Position numbers and translations under genes: made by a program
DNA from: Gigaspora margarita
Lineage: Eukaryota; Glomeromycota; Glomeromycetes; Diversisporales; Gigasporaceae
Assembly (NCBI GenBank): GCA_009809945.1
Contig: WTPW01000357.1
Location: 309,335-373,334, forward strand
Length of the DNA stretch: 64,000 nt
Direction: 5' to 3'
In this document: positions 10,436 through 21,330 of the stretch, piece by piece
Numbering within the stretch: position 1 is the stretch's first letter
Layout of the letters: the number at the start of each line of letters is the position of its first letter
Notes under the pieces: model-generated
The model's input: only the letters and a program-made list of their open reading frames with translations
Told to the model about the DNA's origin: nothing
Database searches by the model: none

Positions 10436-11150
10436 GTTTTATAAAACAGATAGAATTACCTGAGGAAGATAATCATGAAATTCACCAACTAAAAGGCATA
10501 AATTGTCTACTACTGATATTCGGGTAATTAAGCATCATTTTAATGAATTGAAAATTTTAATAATTAATTAACATTTATTACAGTACATTTATTCTGTCTT
10601 TAGTCTTCTTTAGATAAACATCCAGAATCTACTCTTCGAGTCAAGACCAATGTTCAACAAACATCAGCACATATACTTTATTGAAGTATAGCTTTTAAAG
10701 TCACTTGAACGATATCGCGATAATTTGAAATTGCAGACAATAAACGTAATAAAAGATTATTTAATAAATATGACGTTGGAAATTTGGTGCACCTCAAAAT
10801 TCCTGAAATTGATAGAACTCATAGTGACCGGAAAACACTCCCTTGCAAGATTCTCGAGGTTTAGAGAACGATATGTATAGAATTGGATGCAAGTCGGGCA
10901 TTATCAAAGTACATATAGTGCGGATGAATTACTTCCTTTAGTCCAGATAAATTTCCGGAATTGGATAATATTTCTTCAAATTTTATAGGTGTTCGGGAAG
11001 CATCTATCGCGCAACCATCATCATAAATAGGTAACGTAAAGTGCAACTGCAAAAATACTTGTGAAAAAAATCACTGTAAATGCAAAAAAAATGAATTTGC
11101 CTTGTGGTAGTAGTTGTCACCCTATAAATGTAAAAACAATGCGTAATGTT

Positions 11151-11733
11151 TTAAAGCAATACTTTGCAATATGAAATAAATAAAGCATTATCTCGAAGCT
11201 ACTTAAAACAAATTAAAATAAATTCTTTGATAACTTGAGCACATTTTAGAATTCTATTTCAATCTATGTTTATTCAGAATCAACCTAGGTGGATTCCAAA
11301 TCTACATTAATTCTATTTCAACGTACGATGTTGCACAGAAAATTAATCGACATAAAGTACTAACGTGCTACAATTTTTCAATAGCAAAAAGAATAAAATC
11401 TAAATAACTTAATATCACTAAAATTTTGGCAAGGAATGACCTGATGGTTTTCTCTTGATATAGATATGCAGATTAATTCTGATCAGAAGAATTGATCTAG
11501 CGAAAAGGTTGACCCGGTCAACTGGCCCGAGTTTTTTAGGACCGGCACCGGCTCATGATTTTTCCATAGGCCAGTATCATTAAGCAGTTAAGTACAGTAA
11601 AAGAATTTTTTACAACAAATCACTATCGCTATAGATATCACGATAAATTTATAAAACCTAATAAAGGCAATATTTTTACTTTCAATATAATTCAAGTTGT
11701 TAAAAGTTTGGTGTTGCTTTTAAAATAGCCTAA
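11151..11733. other. Intergenic, no gene seen
   Basis: AT-rich sequence with a short GC-richer patch at 11510-11560 (GGCCCGAG, GGACCGGCACCGG). No element border or gene could be supported. Confidence 0.5.
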
Positions 11734-11820
11734 AGTAGCGTCTGACTAAATTAAGCCCCTGAAATTAGATCTTCATGCATGCATTAAGACGTAATTTTAG
11801 TCAAGTGCTACTTTAGATAT
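11734..11820. repeat. Palindromic repeat, copy 1 (inverted partner at 13203-13285)
   Basis: GACTAAATTAAGCCCCTGAA...ATGCATGCATTAAG...TAATTTTAGTC. The unit is itself an inverted repeat (TGACTAAAATTA ends) around ATGCATGCAT. The partner 1.4 kb away is in opposite orientation, so the pair could also be long TIRs of a 1.5-kb element. Confidence 0.7.
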
Positions 11821-11843
11821 ATAAAGTAGCTACTTTAGATGTA

Positions 11844-12026
11844 TCACGAACATCAACAACACAGATACTACCTAAACAACTAACTAATCTATGCTCTAAT
11901 AGTGGTAGGCAACGATTAAGCGTAGAAAACTTGGTACGAGTTATTAGGGTGGATGGACTAAAGCTTTATACTTTATATGATCTACTTACCAAGGGATTAA
12001 TAGAACAAACACCTTTTTCAAGGTAG
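11844..12026 (+). pseudogene. Unrecognised 60-codon coding remnant
   Basis: The frame is open across 11844-12026 and has a protein-like composition (CSNSGRQRLSVENLVRVIRV, YTLYDLL, GLIEQTPFSR). The phrase SGRQRLSVENLVRVI loosely resembles the C-terminal dimerisation segment of hAT transposases, but that is a guess. No start codon or splice structure was resolved. Confidence 0.3.
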
Positions 12027-12292
12027 ACTCGGAGTTCTTCCCAGAACTGCTTTATTGTAATCTATAGATAAATATATCTGGCATAGCTGAAGATGCCGAA
12101 AAACATCGTATTTTAGCTTCTACAATTCTGCGGTACAAATTGAAATTATTCACTAAATATACTTAAGGGGCACTTCAACTTCGTGATCATCAATGTTTAC
12201 TAGCACTAACAAATTGGCCTAAGCTATATCATCACCTGACCATAGCTTAGATCCAGTGTTTTATCATTTGATGTGATGATCCCTACTTGTTC

Positions 12293-12965
12293 TAGGGATG
12301 GGTACGGTTACGGTTATAGCCGTTTGTGACCGGCTATAGCCGTGAGGGGCTTAGCTGAACGACAAGAAGAGACAATAGCAATAGTTTAGAATGGACATAC
12401 TTGGCACAAACAACCTCGAAAACGATAAAGGGAAGAGTACCCGGGTAGTCAGAAGAACTAGTGCTTGCCGTTACCTGCATTTGGATACTGGATGTCTCGT
12501 TTACTGTATCACCCGAAGATAAACAAGGCTTGTTATCTTCAGACTCTTTAACTATGTCGTTAGGGTCGACTGAAGGTAACCAAAATACCTATAAAATAAT
12601 TATTTTTATAATTAATGACAATTGGACCGACTAAATTATAGCCGATGCCAGATTTCAAAACAGATCGACACGGATCAGCCCGATAAGCGGAGGATCCCGT
12701 AAATACTATACGTACCGAATCAAATTCACTGCTACACAAAATACGATACTTTGTGTAACCGTAAATTATTTTCGTGCTTTAATCTCAATTATCTCAAGAA
12801 CCAACGAACCAATTTTGATGAACTAACCGCCATTAGTTAAAGGACCAAAGAACCTTTGCATAGTAAAATAATTGATCGACTATAGTCGGCTATTAGCCGG
12901 TATGACCGACCGCACTTAGCCGGTTATATGCCTATAGTCGATAATAACCGACCGAAACCGACACT
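12293..12965. mobile_element. hAT-like element with TAGCCGGT-rich ends, TSD not found
   Basis: The left end is TAGGGATGGGTACGGTTACG; the right end in reverse is TAGTGTCGGTTTCGGTC. Both ends carry several TATAGCCG / GACCGGC motifs in opposite orientation. Flanks ACTTGTTC and AAAGTTAA do not match, so the borders are tentative. Confidence 0.5.
12475..12569 (-). pseudogene. Possible captured exon or transposase remnant
   Basis: On the minus strand, an open stretch lies between a CTTCAG acceptor-like site and a CAG/GTAACG donor-like site, reading DPNDIVKESEDNKPC and then a Ser/Thr-rich run. It sits inside the hAT-like element 12293-12965. No domain recognised. Confidence 0.25.
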
Positions 12966-13202
12966 AAAAGTTAAATAAATCAGATTTATCGAATTTATTC
13001 GATAAATTTGAATCGAATGAATTAATAAATTTATCTAATTTAATTTTTGCGATTTATGCTTACTATTTGTGGGGACACTATACTAGCTACATACGTACTT
13101 ATGCTCGTCAAATCTTACTAATATAGATAAAATGGAATAATAAGAAAAACAGCGTGACCATGTTGCATCTGAAGTAGCCCTATCTAAATTAGCTAATTAT
13201 AT

Positions 13203-13285
13203 ATCTCTGACTAAAATTACGACTTAATGCATGCACGAAGATCTAATTTCAGGGGCTTAATTTTAGTCAGGCGCTATTTTAGATA
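13203..13285. repeat. Palindromic repeat, copy 2 (inverted partner of 11734-11820)
   Basis: The reverse complement matches copy 1 over about 75 bp, including GATCTTCRTGCATGCATTAA and AAGCCCCTGAAATTA. The terminal TGACTAAAATTA repeats are intact. Confidence 0.7.
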
Positions 13286-13866
13286 GATACTCTACTTTAC
13301 AAAGTGCAATTTCACGTGATTTGATAAGATCTTCGGAATTTCAACAGTCATACAGATCGTCCATATGTGATATATTATGTACGTAAATGTTTTGGCGTCT
13401 TACTATTTTGAACTATTCCATTCAAAATTATTAGAAAATTATTAGATAGTTTCTGTATCAACCACAAATGTTCATAATTCTGTACATCCTTTTCATTAAA
13501 ACATATATATAGTCTTCGAATTCATTTTATATAGACACATATCTCACGTATAAACTTCAATCTTACATATAATTTATCTATTGTACAATTCTAATTATCA
13601 TTTTGGTCGGATATTTGTGACTTCATTTACATCTATTTATTTCCTCTTAATTGCAAATCACAAGAAATCCATAAATCCTCTTAGTGCGTAACTGCAACAA
13701 ACCATACCTTTATTTGAGCATAATACAGTAGTTGTCATCAAATTGTACACAATATCCGATGCAAAATAAATAAGCTAGCCCAACTTTTTAAAAATTAATT
13801 TGGTGTAGCAGCATATTAATAAAATATTTTTCCAAATTTTGCATAAAGATAAAAGCTTTTAACAAA
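13286..13866. other. Upstream region of the MFS gene
   Basis: AT-rich, no transposon border recognised; it presumably contains the promoter. No specific element could be named. Confidence 0.4.
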
Positions 13867-16800
13867 ATGAGCAAAGCAAATTCAATAAATATTTTAGGTG
13901 AATAATTAAATAATAAAATAAATTTTTTCCTTATTGATTTCTAGACTCAATATTAAACCAAGATTCTTCTGTTCTCAAGATTCTAAAGATCAAGATTTAA
14001 ACTTCGAAAATACCACATTTGAAGTTTCTTTAGATCTTGAAAAAGTTCCTCATGAAAAATGTGAACAAAATTTTCCCAAAAATGAAGGTAAAAGCGTATA
14101 TACAAATTGAAATTATTTAACTTTACTTTGTTGCCAAAGTAATTGCAATTAAATTATTTGACAAGCACCAATTACAAAAAATAATATTCGTTAAAATGAG
14201 ATTTTAATTCATTTTTAAATGCAACAAACATAATAGCTAAGGATAATACAATGGTAAATGGAAAGTTGAATAACATCAATAATTCAATGAATTGGTCTTC
14301 AAAAAAGAAGGGACTAGTTTTGGCTATCATAGTTATATCAGGAATAACGAGCCCTATTGTAGCAACGTGAGTGTCTTTTATTCTTAAATAGATAAACAAA
14401 TAAGACTGCACAAAGTTGATTTCTTAGATTCTGGCCAGCAATCATCCTTATGAAAAAAGTGGCCCGGATGCTGATACGGGTCGGCACGGGTTTTTCTGGA
14501 TAGGCACGTGTCATGTGGCACGTAAAGGCATGAAACACGAACCAAAACGTGACAGAATGGCACGTATGTTACGTTTTACGGTATTGATGCATGCATTGGG
14601 TGGCACGTATGAGCACGTTTTATTACGTTACTTTACGTGTAATTACCCGTGCCAAAACCCGTAAGTTTTGGTTTAGTAAAGTGCAGCAAAACCCGGTCCA
14701 ATTACGGTCCAAAATGTCCGGGTAAACAGTACAATTCGAACCAATTCAACGTGCAACACGGATCACAGACGTACAAACCAGGACATCCGCCCATGCCACA
14801 CTTGACCGTGCCTCTCCGTAGAAACACGTGCCTACACGGATCACTTTTTTTATAGGGCATATATAGAGATCAGTTGTAATAAGAGACTGGTAACTGCAGC
14901 ATCATGCGTGCTCAATCATGTGAATTTCAGCCATATGTAAGTCATGTGCATCATGCGCATGGCATCTTTATTTTTAGTTGTAATCCTATTTTGTCGTTTT
15001 CTGTACCGTTAAACCCTAATAAGAAAATCTATCATTATACAAATATCACCGACAAGGTTACATGTTATACGAACATATGTTCGACGTATTCGACAACAGG
15101 TTTATTATTTGGCAAGTTATAAAATCATGTAACTAAGTACGCCATCCGGCGTCCCCATAGTAGGGGTTTATAAAAAAAAAAAAAAAAAAAAATCATGTAA
15201 CTTTATTGGAGTAATTTTGTATGATAAAATGGTTAAAATATCTTTTAAAGTATATTCACTGAATTTGTATTTGTCGAATTTCAATATTGCATTTATTAGA
15301 ACTATCATCAAATTCGCATTTTAATGTAATTTGACTGGTCTAAGACCCAATTAACATCCTAATAATGATATTACCTAGTTTAGTCAGCTATTATAATTTG
15401 TGTGTAACATTTAAAGACATTAACCAGGCTAAACTTTACGGCCAAGATTAGACTGAATATAATCAAATTATTTAATTTTTGACCTGATTTTACAATAGAA
15501 GTTTAAGACCGGACAGAATAACTTTCCTACTTACTAAGCTAAAAGAAAATAACATTATTTAAATTTTAAATTTTAGAATCCACTTTCCTGTGCTTGTGGT
15601 ATTGCAAAATGAATTTAACGTCTCCAATTTTGCTATAGATGCTTTTGGTAATTATTGATCAATTAAACAGAATCCTTTCGTATTAATTCCTAAATTATGT
15701 CTGACAATTTTTCGGTTTATTTTAAATTGTAGCTTCTCTATCAACATTTTTCATAGGAATAGGGGTAAAAGAATTTTATTTACTGTACCGTAATACTCGT
15801 TTAATTCCTTAAATTAACAATGTTATTAATCATTATAATAGCCAATAGTTTTCGCTGCTTATTCAGATGAACTCGCAACAAGAAAGAAAGTATTTATTGC
15901 CACTTTTTTAATGTTTACTTTGTCATCAGTAGTATGCGCTATCGCGACAACTTTTTGGCTGTTAATAGTAATGCGTTCCATTCAAGCTATTGGTATTTCG
16001 GCTGTATTACCACTTGGTTCTGGAGTTATAAGTGACATTTACAGTCCACTTGGTAAAATATTTTTTAAATTATATCATGAATTTATTATATATATTGTAA
16101 AATTTATTATTCATTTACAGAAAGGGGAAACGCATTCGGGATATTATATTTTGTTTATTGGACTGGCCCTTTCCTAGCTTCAATTGTTGGTGGATATATT
16201 ACCCAATACCTTGGTTGGCGTTGGATTTTTTGGATTTTGGCAATCTTTGGCGGTGCCATCCTTTTTTTGATATTTTTCTTCCTCCCGGAAACTTTTAATA
16301 GTAACTCTTTAAAATCCGATCCAAGTCATCGATTTAATCCAATTGCTCCACTAAAGTTATTTAAATATCCAAATATCACTCTTATTATAATATATATATG
16401 TATATCAAATTTATTAAATCATGTTCAAAATATTAGTATTCCTATAAATTTTTCTGCACGTTATAAATTTACATCTTCGGAAATTGGGTTATTCTTTATT
16501 TCACCTTCTCTTGGGTATATGTTTGGAAGTTTGTTTGGAGGAAAATACTCGGATTTTTTATCGCAAAAGTCATTATTAATTTCTGGCGATTATATTCCTG
16601 AAATAAGAATAAAAAGTGCTTGGTTAGGCTCAATATTAATTCCAATAACTTGCTTCATTTATGGATGGCTATTAGAAATCAATTTTAACTTCTACGTATT
16701 GGGAATATTATTGTTTTTATGTAGGTTGCATTATTTTTAATATCACCGTGTTTTATTAAAAAGCTTAATTTATAGAATTTTTTTTTTTTTTTTACAAAGG

Positions 16801-17074
16801 TTCATTCGGAATGGCAATCACGTTTAACACTTTATCTACATACCTCGTCGATTCATGTCCTGGACGTGGTGCTTCGGTTACGGCATTAGCATGTCTTGTT
16901 AGATTATCTATTCCTGGTATTATAACAATTTTTGAAACTTCTATTGAAGAAAAATTGGGTGTTCGTTGGATGTTTACTTTAATAAGTGTAATATGCTTTC
17001 TTAGTATTTTATTACCAGTGGTGGTATATATTAATGGGAAAAAATGGAGGTCTAATTTTGTTATTACATTATAA
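13867..17074 (+). CDS. MFS transporter, DHA1 drug:H+ antiporter type, eight exons
   Basis: Splice phases and protein sense support exons 13867-13897, 13945-14087, 14237-14366, 15577-15647, 15733-15764, 15842-16052, 16121-16720 and 16800-17074 (about 497 codons, usual for 12-TM DHA1 carriers). The N-terminus is cytosolic and charged. TM1 follows (KKKGLVLAIIVISGITSPIV), then a loop 2-3 motif (AAYSDELATRKK), TM4 with MRSIQAIGISAVLPLGSG, motif C-like GPFLASIVGG, WRWIFWILAIF, LPETF, and the second half ending YINGKKW. Family knowledge says such proteins export toxic or small organic compounds by proton antiport. Exons 1 and 2 join out of frame (about 13945-13990), so there is an N-terminal frameshift, a wrong start or a sequence error; the rest is intact. 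Intron 3 (1210 bp) contains a transposon. The gene is flanked by repeats on both sides. Confidence 0.88.
14446..14857. mobile_element. Relative of the CCCTRTAAG family, in intron 3 of the MFS gene
   Basis: The left end CCTTATGAAAAAAGTGGCCC and the right end in reverse CCCTATAAAAAAAGTGATCC form a TIR. It is flanked by CAT on both sides (14443-14445, 14858-14860). At 412 bp it shares the terminal motif and 3-bp TSD with the larger family, but the body is different: rich in ACGTG/CACGT and GGCACG, with many CpG left, so it is a young insertion. Confidence 0.85.
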
Positions 17075-17269
17075 TATGTAAACTATTCCATAGTACATAT
17101 TAAGAACATTTACATATAATATATCTTTAAAAGTAAATAATTCCGATTTAATAGCGTTAGTTTATTTTAAATAATTTATATCAATAAATACCTAATGAGA
17201 TTATTCTAGCTAGTAAAAATCCAGTGTTCTAAGTTTATAAAATGTTTTCAGTATATTAGTTTGCAACTA
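17075..17269. other. 3' flank of the MFS gene
   Basis: AT-rich. It probably contains the polyadenylation site, but no single signal stands out. Confidence 0.4.
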
Positions 17270-17802
17270 CCGTATTTGCGCGTAATAACGCGCCCTTGCG
17301 CATTATTTTGAAGCGCGCATGCGCCTTATTTTGAGTAAAAATGTAATTTTTTTTTGAAATCTCATAGTACAAATGTATGCATTAAGTCATCTTTTGCCCT
17401 CTCGTCGAGGGATTATTACTAAAGTAATGAAATGCGATGATATGTTACTGTCCCTTCAATTTCGTGCAATGCCTACTAACAGCGATCATTTGATAGTCCT
17501 TACCTGGATTATCTTCTAAACCTTAATGTCTATCGTGAAGGTGGGTGAAAAGAACCTGCAAATTCGGTCTGGAAAACCCCATAATTCCTTTTTGATTACC
17601 ATGTTAACAGACCTAAGCAAGGTTTATGTACACAAATACAAGAAACTTTCTTCATAACTGTCATCTCGACAGGCCACTTTCAAAAAAATTATGACTGTCG
17701 TCTGATAGGTTATAATTCATCTAAAGTAAACTAATCAATAATTATTATCGCGACAAGCTATCGCCTTTATGAAAATTGGACCGGATCAGCAAGGGTTACG
17801 TC

Positions 17803-18806
17803 TAGTGCTCCGAACGGGTCGGTTCGGGTCGGGTTATAGGCAACCCGAACCCGACCCGAAATTTCGGGTCGGGCCGGGTTGAAAACTTTCGGGTTAGCAC
17901 TTCAACCCGACCCGACCCGATCCTGACCCGACCCGACTCGAACCCGACCCGAATTTTTAAGCCCAAAATGCTAAAGTTTTTTTTTAAAAAAAAAATTTTG
18001 GCCTTAGATGTGAATAAAAAAAAAAAATTGCGTGACCTTGGATGTGAACATTAAAAAAAAAAAATTGCGTGACCTTAGATGTGAACATAAAAAAAAAAAA
18101 AAAANNNNNNNNNNNNNNNNNNNNNNNNNNNNNNNNNNNNNNNNNNNNNNNNNNNNNNNNNNNNNNNNNNNNNNNNNNNNNNNNNNNNNNNNNNNNNNNN
18201 NNNNNNNNNNNNNNNNNNNNNNNNNNNNNNNNNNNNNNNNNNNNNNNNNNNNNNNNNNNNNNNNNNNNNNNNNNNNNNNNNNNNNNNNNNNNNNNNNNNN
18301 NNNNNNNNNNNNNNNNNNNNNNNNNNNNNNNNNNNNNNNNNNNNNNNNNNNNNNNNNNNNNNNNNNNNNNNNNNNNNNNNNNNNNNNNNNNNNNNNNNNN
18401 NNNNNNNNNNNNNNNNNNNNNNNNNNNNNNNNNNNNNNNNNNNNNNNNNNNNNNNNNNNNNNNNNNNNNNNNNNNNNNNNNNNNNNNNNNNNNNNNNNNN
18501 NNNNNNNNNNNNNNNNNNNNNNNNNNNNNNNNNNNNNNNNNNNNNNNNNNNNNNNNNNNNNNNNNNNNNNNNNNNNNNNNNNNNNNNNNNNNNNNNNNNN
18601 NNNNNNNNNNNNNNNNNNNNNNNNNNNNNNNNNNNNNNNNNNNNNNNNNNNNNNNNNNNNNNNNNNNNNNNNNCGGGTTAATTCACAACCCGAACCCGAC
18701 CCGAACCCGACCCGAAACTTTCGGGTCAAAATTTTCTAACCCGAACCCGACCCGACCCGAAATTTCGGGTCGGGTTTCGGGTTGACCCGACCCGTTCGGA
18801 GCACTA
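17803..18806. mobile_element. hAT-type element filled with CCGACCCGAACC tandem motifs
   Basis: The ends are TAGTGCTCCGAACGGGTCGG and its reverse complement. The exact 8-bp TSD GTTACGTC is at 17795-17802 and 18807-18814. Both subterminal regions are arrays of GGGTC/GGGTT pentamers (CCGACCCGAACCCG). The middle has tandem ~37-bp units (TTGCGTGACCTTAGATGTGA plus an A-run) that run into an assembly gap. GC is far above the surroundings. Confidence 0.92.
18105..18673. other. Assembly gap (569 N)
   Basis: Unresolved bases inside the hAT element, next to a tandem A-rich repeat, which is the likely cause. Open frames computed across it are meaningless. Confidence 1.
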
Positions 18807-19062
18807 GTTACGTCGGATAGGCACGGGTCATGATCCGGATTTGTACGGTATGTTCCGGTTTGGTCCGGATACCGTGGACCGTGTGGGACCGTATGCCCGT
18901 ACCAAATGGACCGTAAATGGCTCGGGTTTTGAAGAAGTTTACTAGTCGAATCGGCACGGGATTTGGCACGGGTAAACGTAAATTCACGTGCCACTGCGAT
19001 AACTATGTGGATTAACTATTAAACCATAAATTTACATAAGTAATCAATATAACAACAGAGTA

Positions 19063-19749
19063 CCCTAGCCATGGCAAAAAAAGTTCGGGTCATGTGACGA
19101 TCTGCAGTAAAATTAGCCAATAAGGATTTCCAATTTAGTGTACGTTACACGATCAGGCAAAATTCAAACCCTAACATAGACGCTAACCCTAACCTAAATA
19201 AAAGATTTTTATCGGTTATCACGTGACCCGAACTTTTTTGCCATGGCTAGTGATGCGACGGCTCGGCTCGGCTCGGCTCACGGCTAACATTTACTAAGCC
19301 GAGCCGATCCTTCGGCTCTACATCCAGAGCCGAGCCGTTTATAAGCCGATCACCCACAAGCCGAGCCATTTATAAGCCGATATCCTTGCGAGTATTGAAG
19401 AAGAAAATATGTAATACAAGGCGATAAAGATCGATTCGAATATAATGAATAAAAAAAAAAGGAAACATGTAACAATGATATAAATATCAATGAAAAAGAT
19501 CAATAAAATAAAAAAAGCACGATAAAGTTGAACATAATTTAAGTCATGATACTAGATTATCTACATTGACTAATAGAGTCAATACTTACCCCATAGCCGA
19601 GCCGATGATCGGCTTCAAGGTCTTAGCCAAGCCATTGTTGGAGCCAATACCTTATTAGTAGACCCATAGCCGCGCCGATCATCGGCTCGGCTTAGCCGTT
19701 CGGCTCACGGCTCGGCTCTAGCCGTTTGCATCACTAGCCATGGCTAGGA
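19063..19749. mobile_element. TA-flanked element with AAAAAAAGTTCGGGTCA ends, host of the 19248 element
   Basis: The left end CCCTAGCCATGGCAAAAAAA and the right end in reverse TCCTAGCCATGGCAAAAAAG form a TIR that continues through GTTCGGGTCAYGTGA. TA at 19061-19062 and 19750-19751 (outer GAGTA/TACTC also mirror each other). Its own sequence is about 190 bp. It contains AACCCTAA/GCTAACCCTAACC motifs at 19167-19195. Confidence 0.8.
19248..19736. mobile_element. hAT-type element with AGCCGAGCCG motif arrays, innermost
   Basis: The left end is TAGTGATGCGACGGCTCGGC and the right end GCCGTTTGCATCACTA. The exact 8-bp TSD GCCATGGC is at 19240-19247 and 19737-19744; the target lies in the TIR of the 19063 element. 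Both ends hold runs of CGGCT/AGCCG pentamers in opposite orientation around an AT-rich core. Length is 489 bp, non-coding. Confidence 0.95.
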
Positions 19750-20559
19750 TACTCAGCTAACTGCATATGAAGTAAAATTTTGTAAGGAATTTTTTTTGTT
19801 AAGACACACAGGGAAGCTTTATCAGTGAAATCATGAGATATTGCTCTTTTTTTTTTTAAAAAAAAAAACACTTACTGATCTTTCGCTCTCCACGAAACGA
19901 GCCAACACGTTTCACGAGCCAACACGTGTGTAACGTACACATACGTGCCATCTGAATGCGCCATTTCATATGACGTGATATGACGTGCCACCCTTTGCCG
20001 TAATGTCCGTGCCATTCCGTGAAACGTTCCTGTACGTACCACATGTCCGGCCATTTCGAGCATTCCCGACACCAACCAGTATCACCACCCGTACCATTTT
20101 TCTTACAGGGTCGAATTTATAATTTTTAAGCAGATTGCGAGTTACATACTACAACGTTAGGTGGAAAAATCAGTCAAAAGTCAGGTTAGCAGAAAAACAG
20201 AAATTACTTCTGGAAAAAAGCCCAAATACTACTAACGATTATCAATCGAAAATACTATCAGCTATGTAATTACTGTACTTCACTAAACTTAATCTTGACA
20301 ATACAACATAACGATCAATATACACCCCGTGATCGATTCGAGACAAAATATGCTCCAATTATTTCGTATCGGACAGCTAATAAAATTTGGGTGCGCGTTA
20401 TTTCGGGACACGCATGGGCGTTATTTCGAATATTATGACTAATTTTTTTAAAAAGTCAAAATTCGAATTAACCCCGGCCCGCTATTACGCGTAAATACGG
20501 TATAGCTATAACTAATTAATTATAAAAACATAGCACTAAACTACGGTAATCTCAGCATA

Positions 20560-21330
20560 GGATTGATTTTTCATTCGAAAAACAATAGACATCGAACAAA
20601 AATTTTACATTCCTAGAAATTGTCATGATTTCAATAATCATTTACTGCAAAATTCTGTTCCCACACTTATTCTGTATTGGTTTTATCATAATTGTATAGT
20701 GATTTGCTGTAAAAAATTTTGCTATTGTACTTACAGTTATTGTGGTGGAATAAGTGATTTAAAGAAGATTACGTTAGGTCTGCATGGAGTTATCATGATT
20801 TCTAAATCTTTAACTGCAAAAAAATTCTGACACTATACTTACAATTATTCCGAAATATGGTGTTATGAATTAGCGCAAAATTTTAATTGATGAATTGAAA
20901 GTTGTTTTAAAAAATCGAGTATAAATCGTTTATTGCTAACTAATCAATTATTTATTAATCGATTAATAGTTATTCAGTTAATCAAATATATGGTCAATAG
21001 ATTAATAGTTGGGTCAAATAATTAATCAACTCAGTCAATAGATAATTTATTTTTTATTCATATCTTTTCGAATATAGTTAGTATATAGTTACTATGGAAT
21101 CATGGTGGTGGTTTTGTATTGGATTTATTGTGATTGTATAATGAATTTTTGTAATAGTTTTAATTATTATATTTATAGACTATTATGATGCAATAAGTGA
21201 TTTTAGAGAAGGTTATATTAAATTCATATTAGAATTATTGTGATTTTTATAGTTACTTACTGCAAAAAATTCTGTTAGCATACTTACCAACTACTGTATT
21301 TTAGAATATAAATAATTTAGATGATACATT
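20560..21330. repeat. Modular repeat (GAATTATTGTGATTT / TTACTGCAAAAAATTCTG), array 1
   Basis: About eight or nine degenerate ~80-90-bp modules. Each combines a TTGGAATTATTGTGATTT-like stretch, a GTTACTGCAAAAAATTCTG-like stretch and TACTTACTATT. The same modules form arrays at 25020-25650, 49790-50260 and 54785-55210. Non-coding. Confidence 0.7.

Larger units (their letters stand above)
8871..11150 (+). pseudogene. Integrase-core (rve, DDE) family gene with Cys-rich tail, heavily broken
   Basis: An intact N-terminal frame runs 8871-9164 (TDPQEYPFLSR..., ITREDF, GTAKDRYWVKKSF). Pieces of one protein then follow in changing frames: a zinc-binding-like CTTCATRR (about 9340), an rve core with TDNGREFT (about 9590-9620), a Val/Asp/Glu/Lys minisatellite (9756-10330), HLKIPEIDRTHSDRKTLPCK (about 10790-10850), RIGCKSGIIKVH (about 10880-10915), REAS, and a tail CNCKNTCEKNHCKCKKN then PCGSSCHP (11042-11135). 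This order matches, from memory, a family often labelled KRAB-A domain-containing protein 2 in Rhizophagus annotations. There are many frameshifts and stops. A GTATGT...ACAG pair at 10353-10449 may be a real intron, now filled by an (ATA)n tract. Confidence 0.8.
17764..20110. mobile_element. CCCTRTAAG family (3-bp TSD), copy 3, youngest, with three elements inside
   Basis: The left end is CCTTTATGAAAATTGGACC; the right end is CATTTTTCTTACAGGG. Flanks are TCG at 17761-17763 and 20111-20113. Compared with the copies at 1998, 3508 and 31988 it keeps most CpG (for example ACGTG, CCGGA, CGTACC positions that are TpG or CpA elsewhere). It is interrupted at 17803-18806 and 19063-19749. Confidence 0.9.
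17270..20500. mobile_element. TA-flanked element, outermost shell of a four-level nest
   Basis: The left end CCGTATTTGCGCGTAATAAC and the right end in reverse CCGTATTTACGCGTAATAGC form a TIR. TA is on both sides (17268-17269, 20501-20502). Subterminal GCGCGTTATTTCGGG-like motifs are present. Its own sequence is only about 880 bp; the rest is the 17764-20110 insertion. Tc1/mariner/pogo-type target choice; no transposase. Confidence 0.85.

Noticed and set aside
14172..14411. Minus-strand 79-codon frame at the transporter
   Set aside because: Antisense to exon 3 of the MFS gene, which has matching splice phases and TM1 sequence on the plus strand.
18004..18785. Three open frames of about 240 codons around 18.0-18.8 kb
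   Set aside because: They consist almost entirely of assembly N and flanking pentamer repeats of a hAT element.
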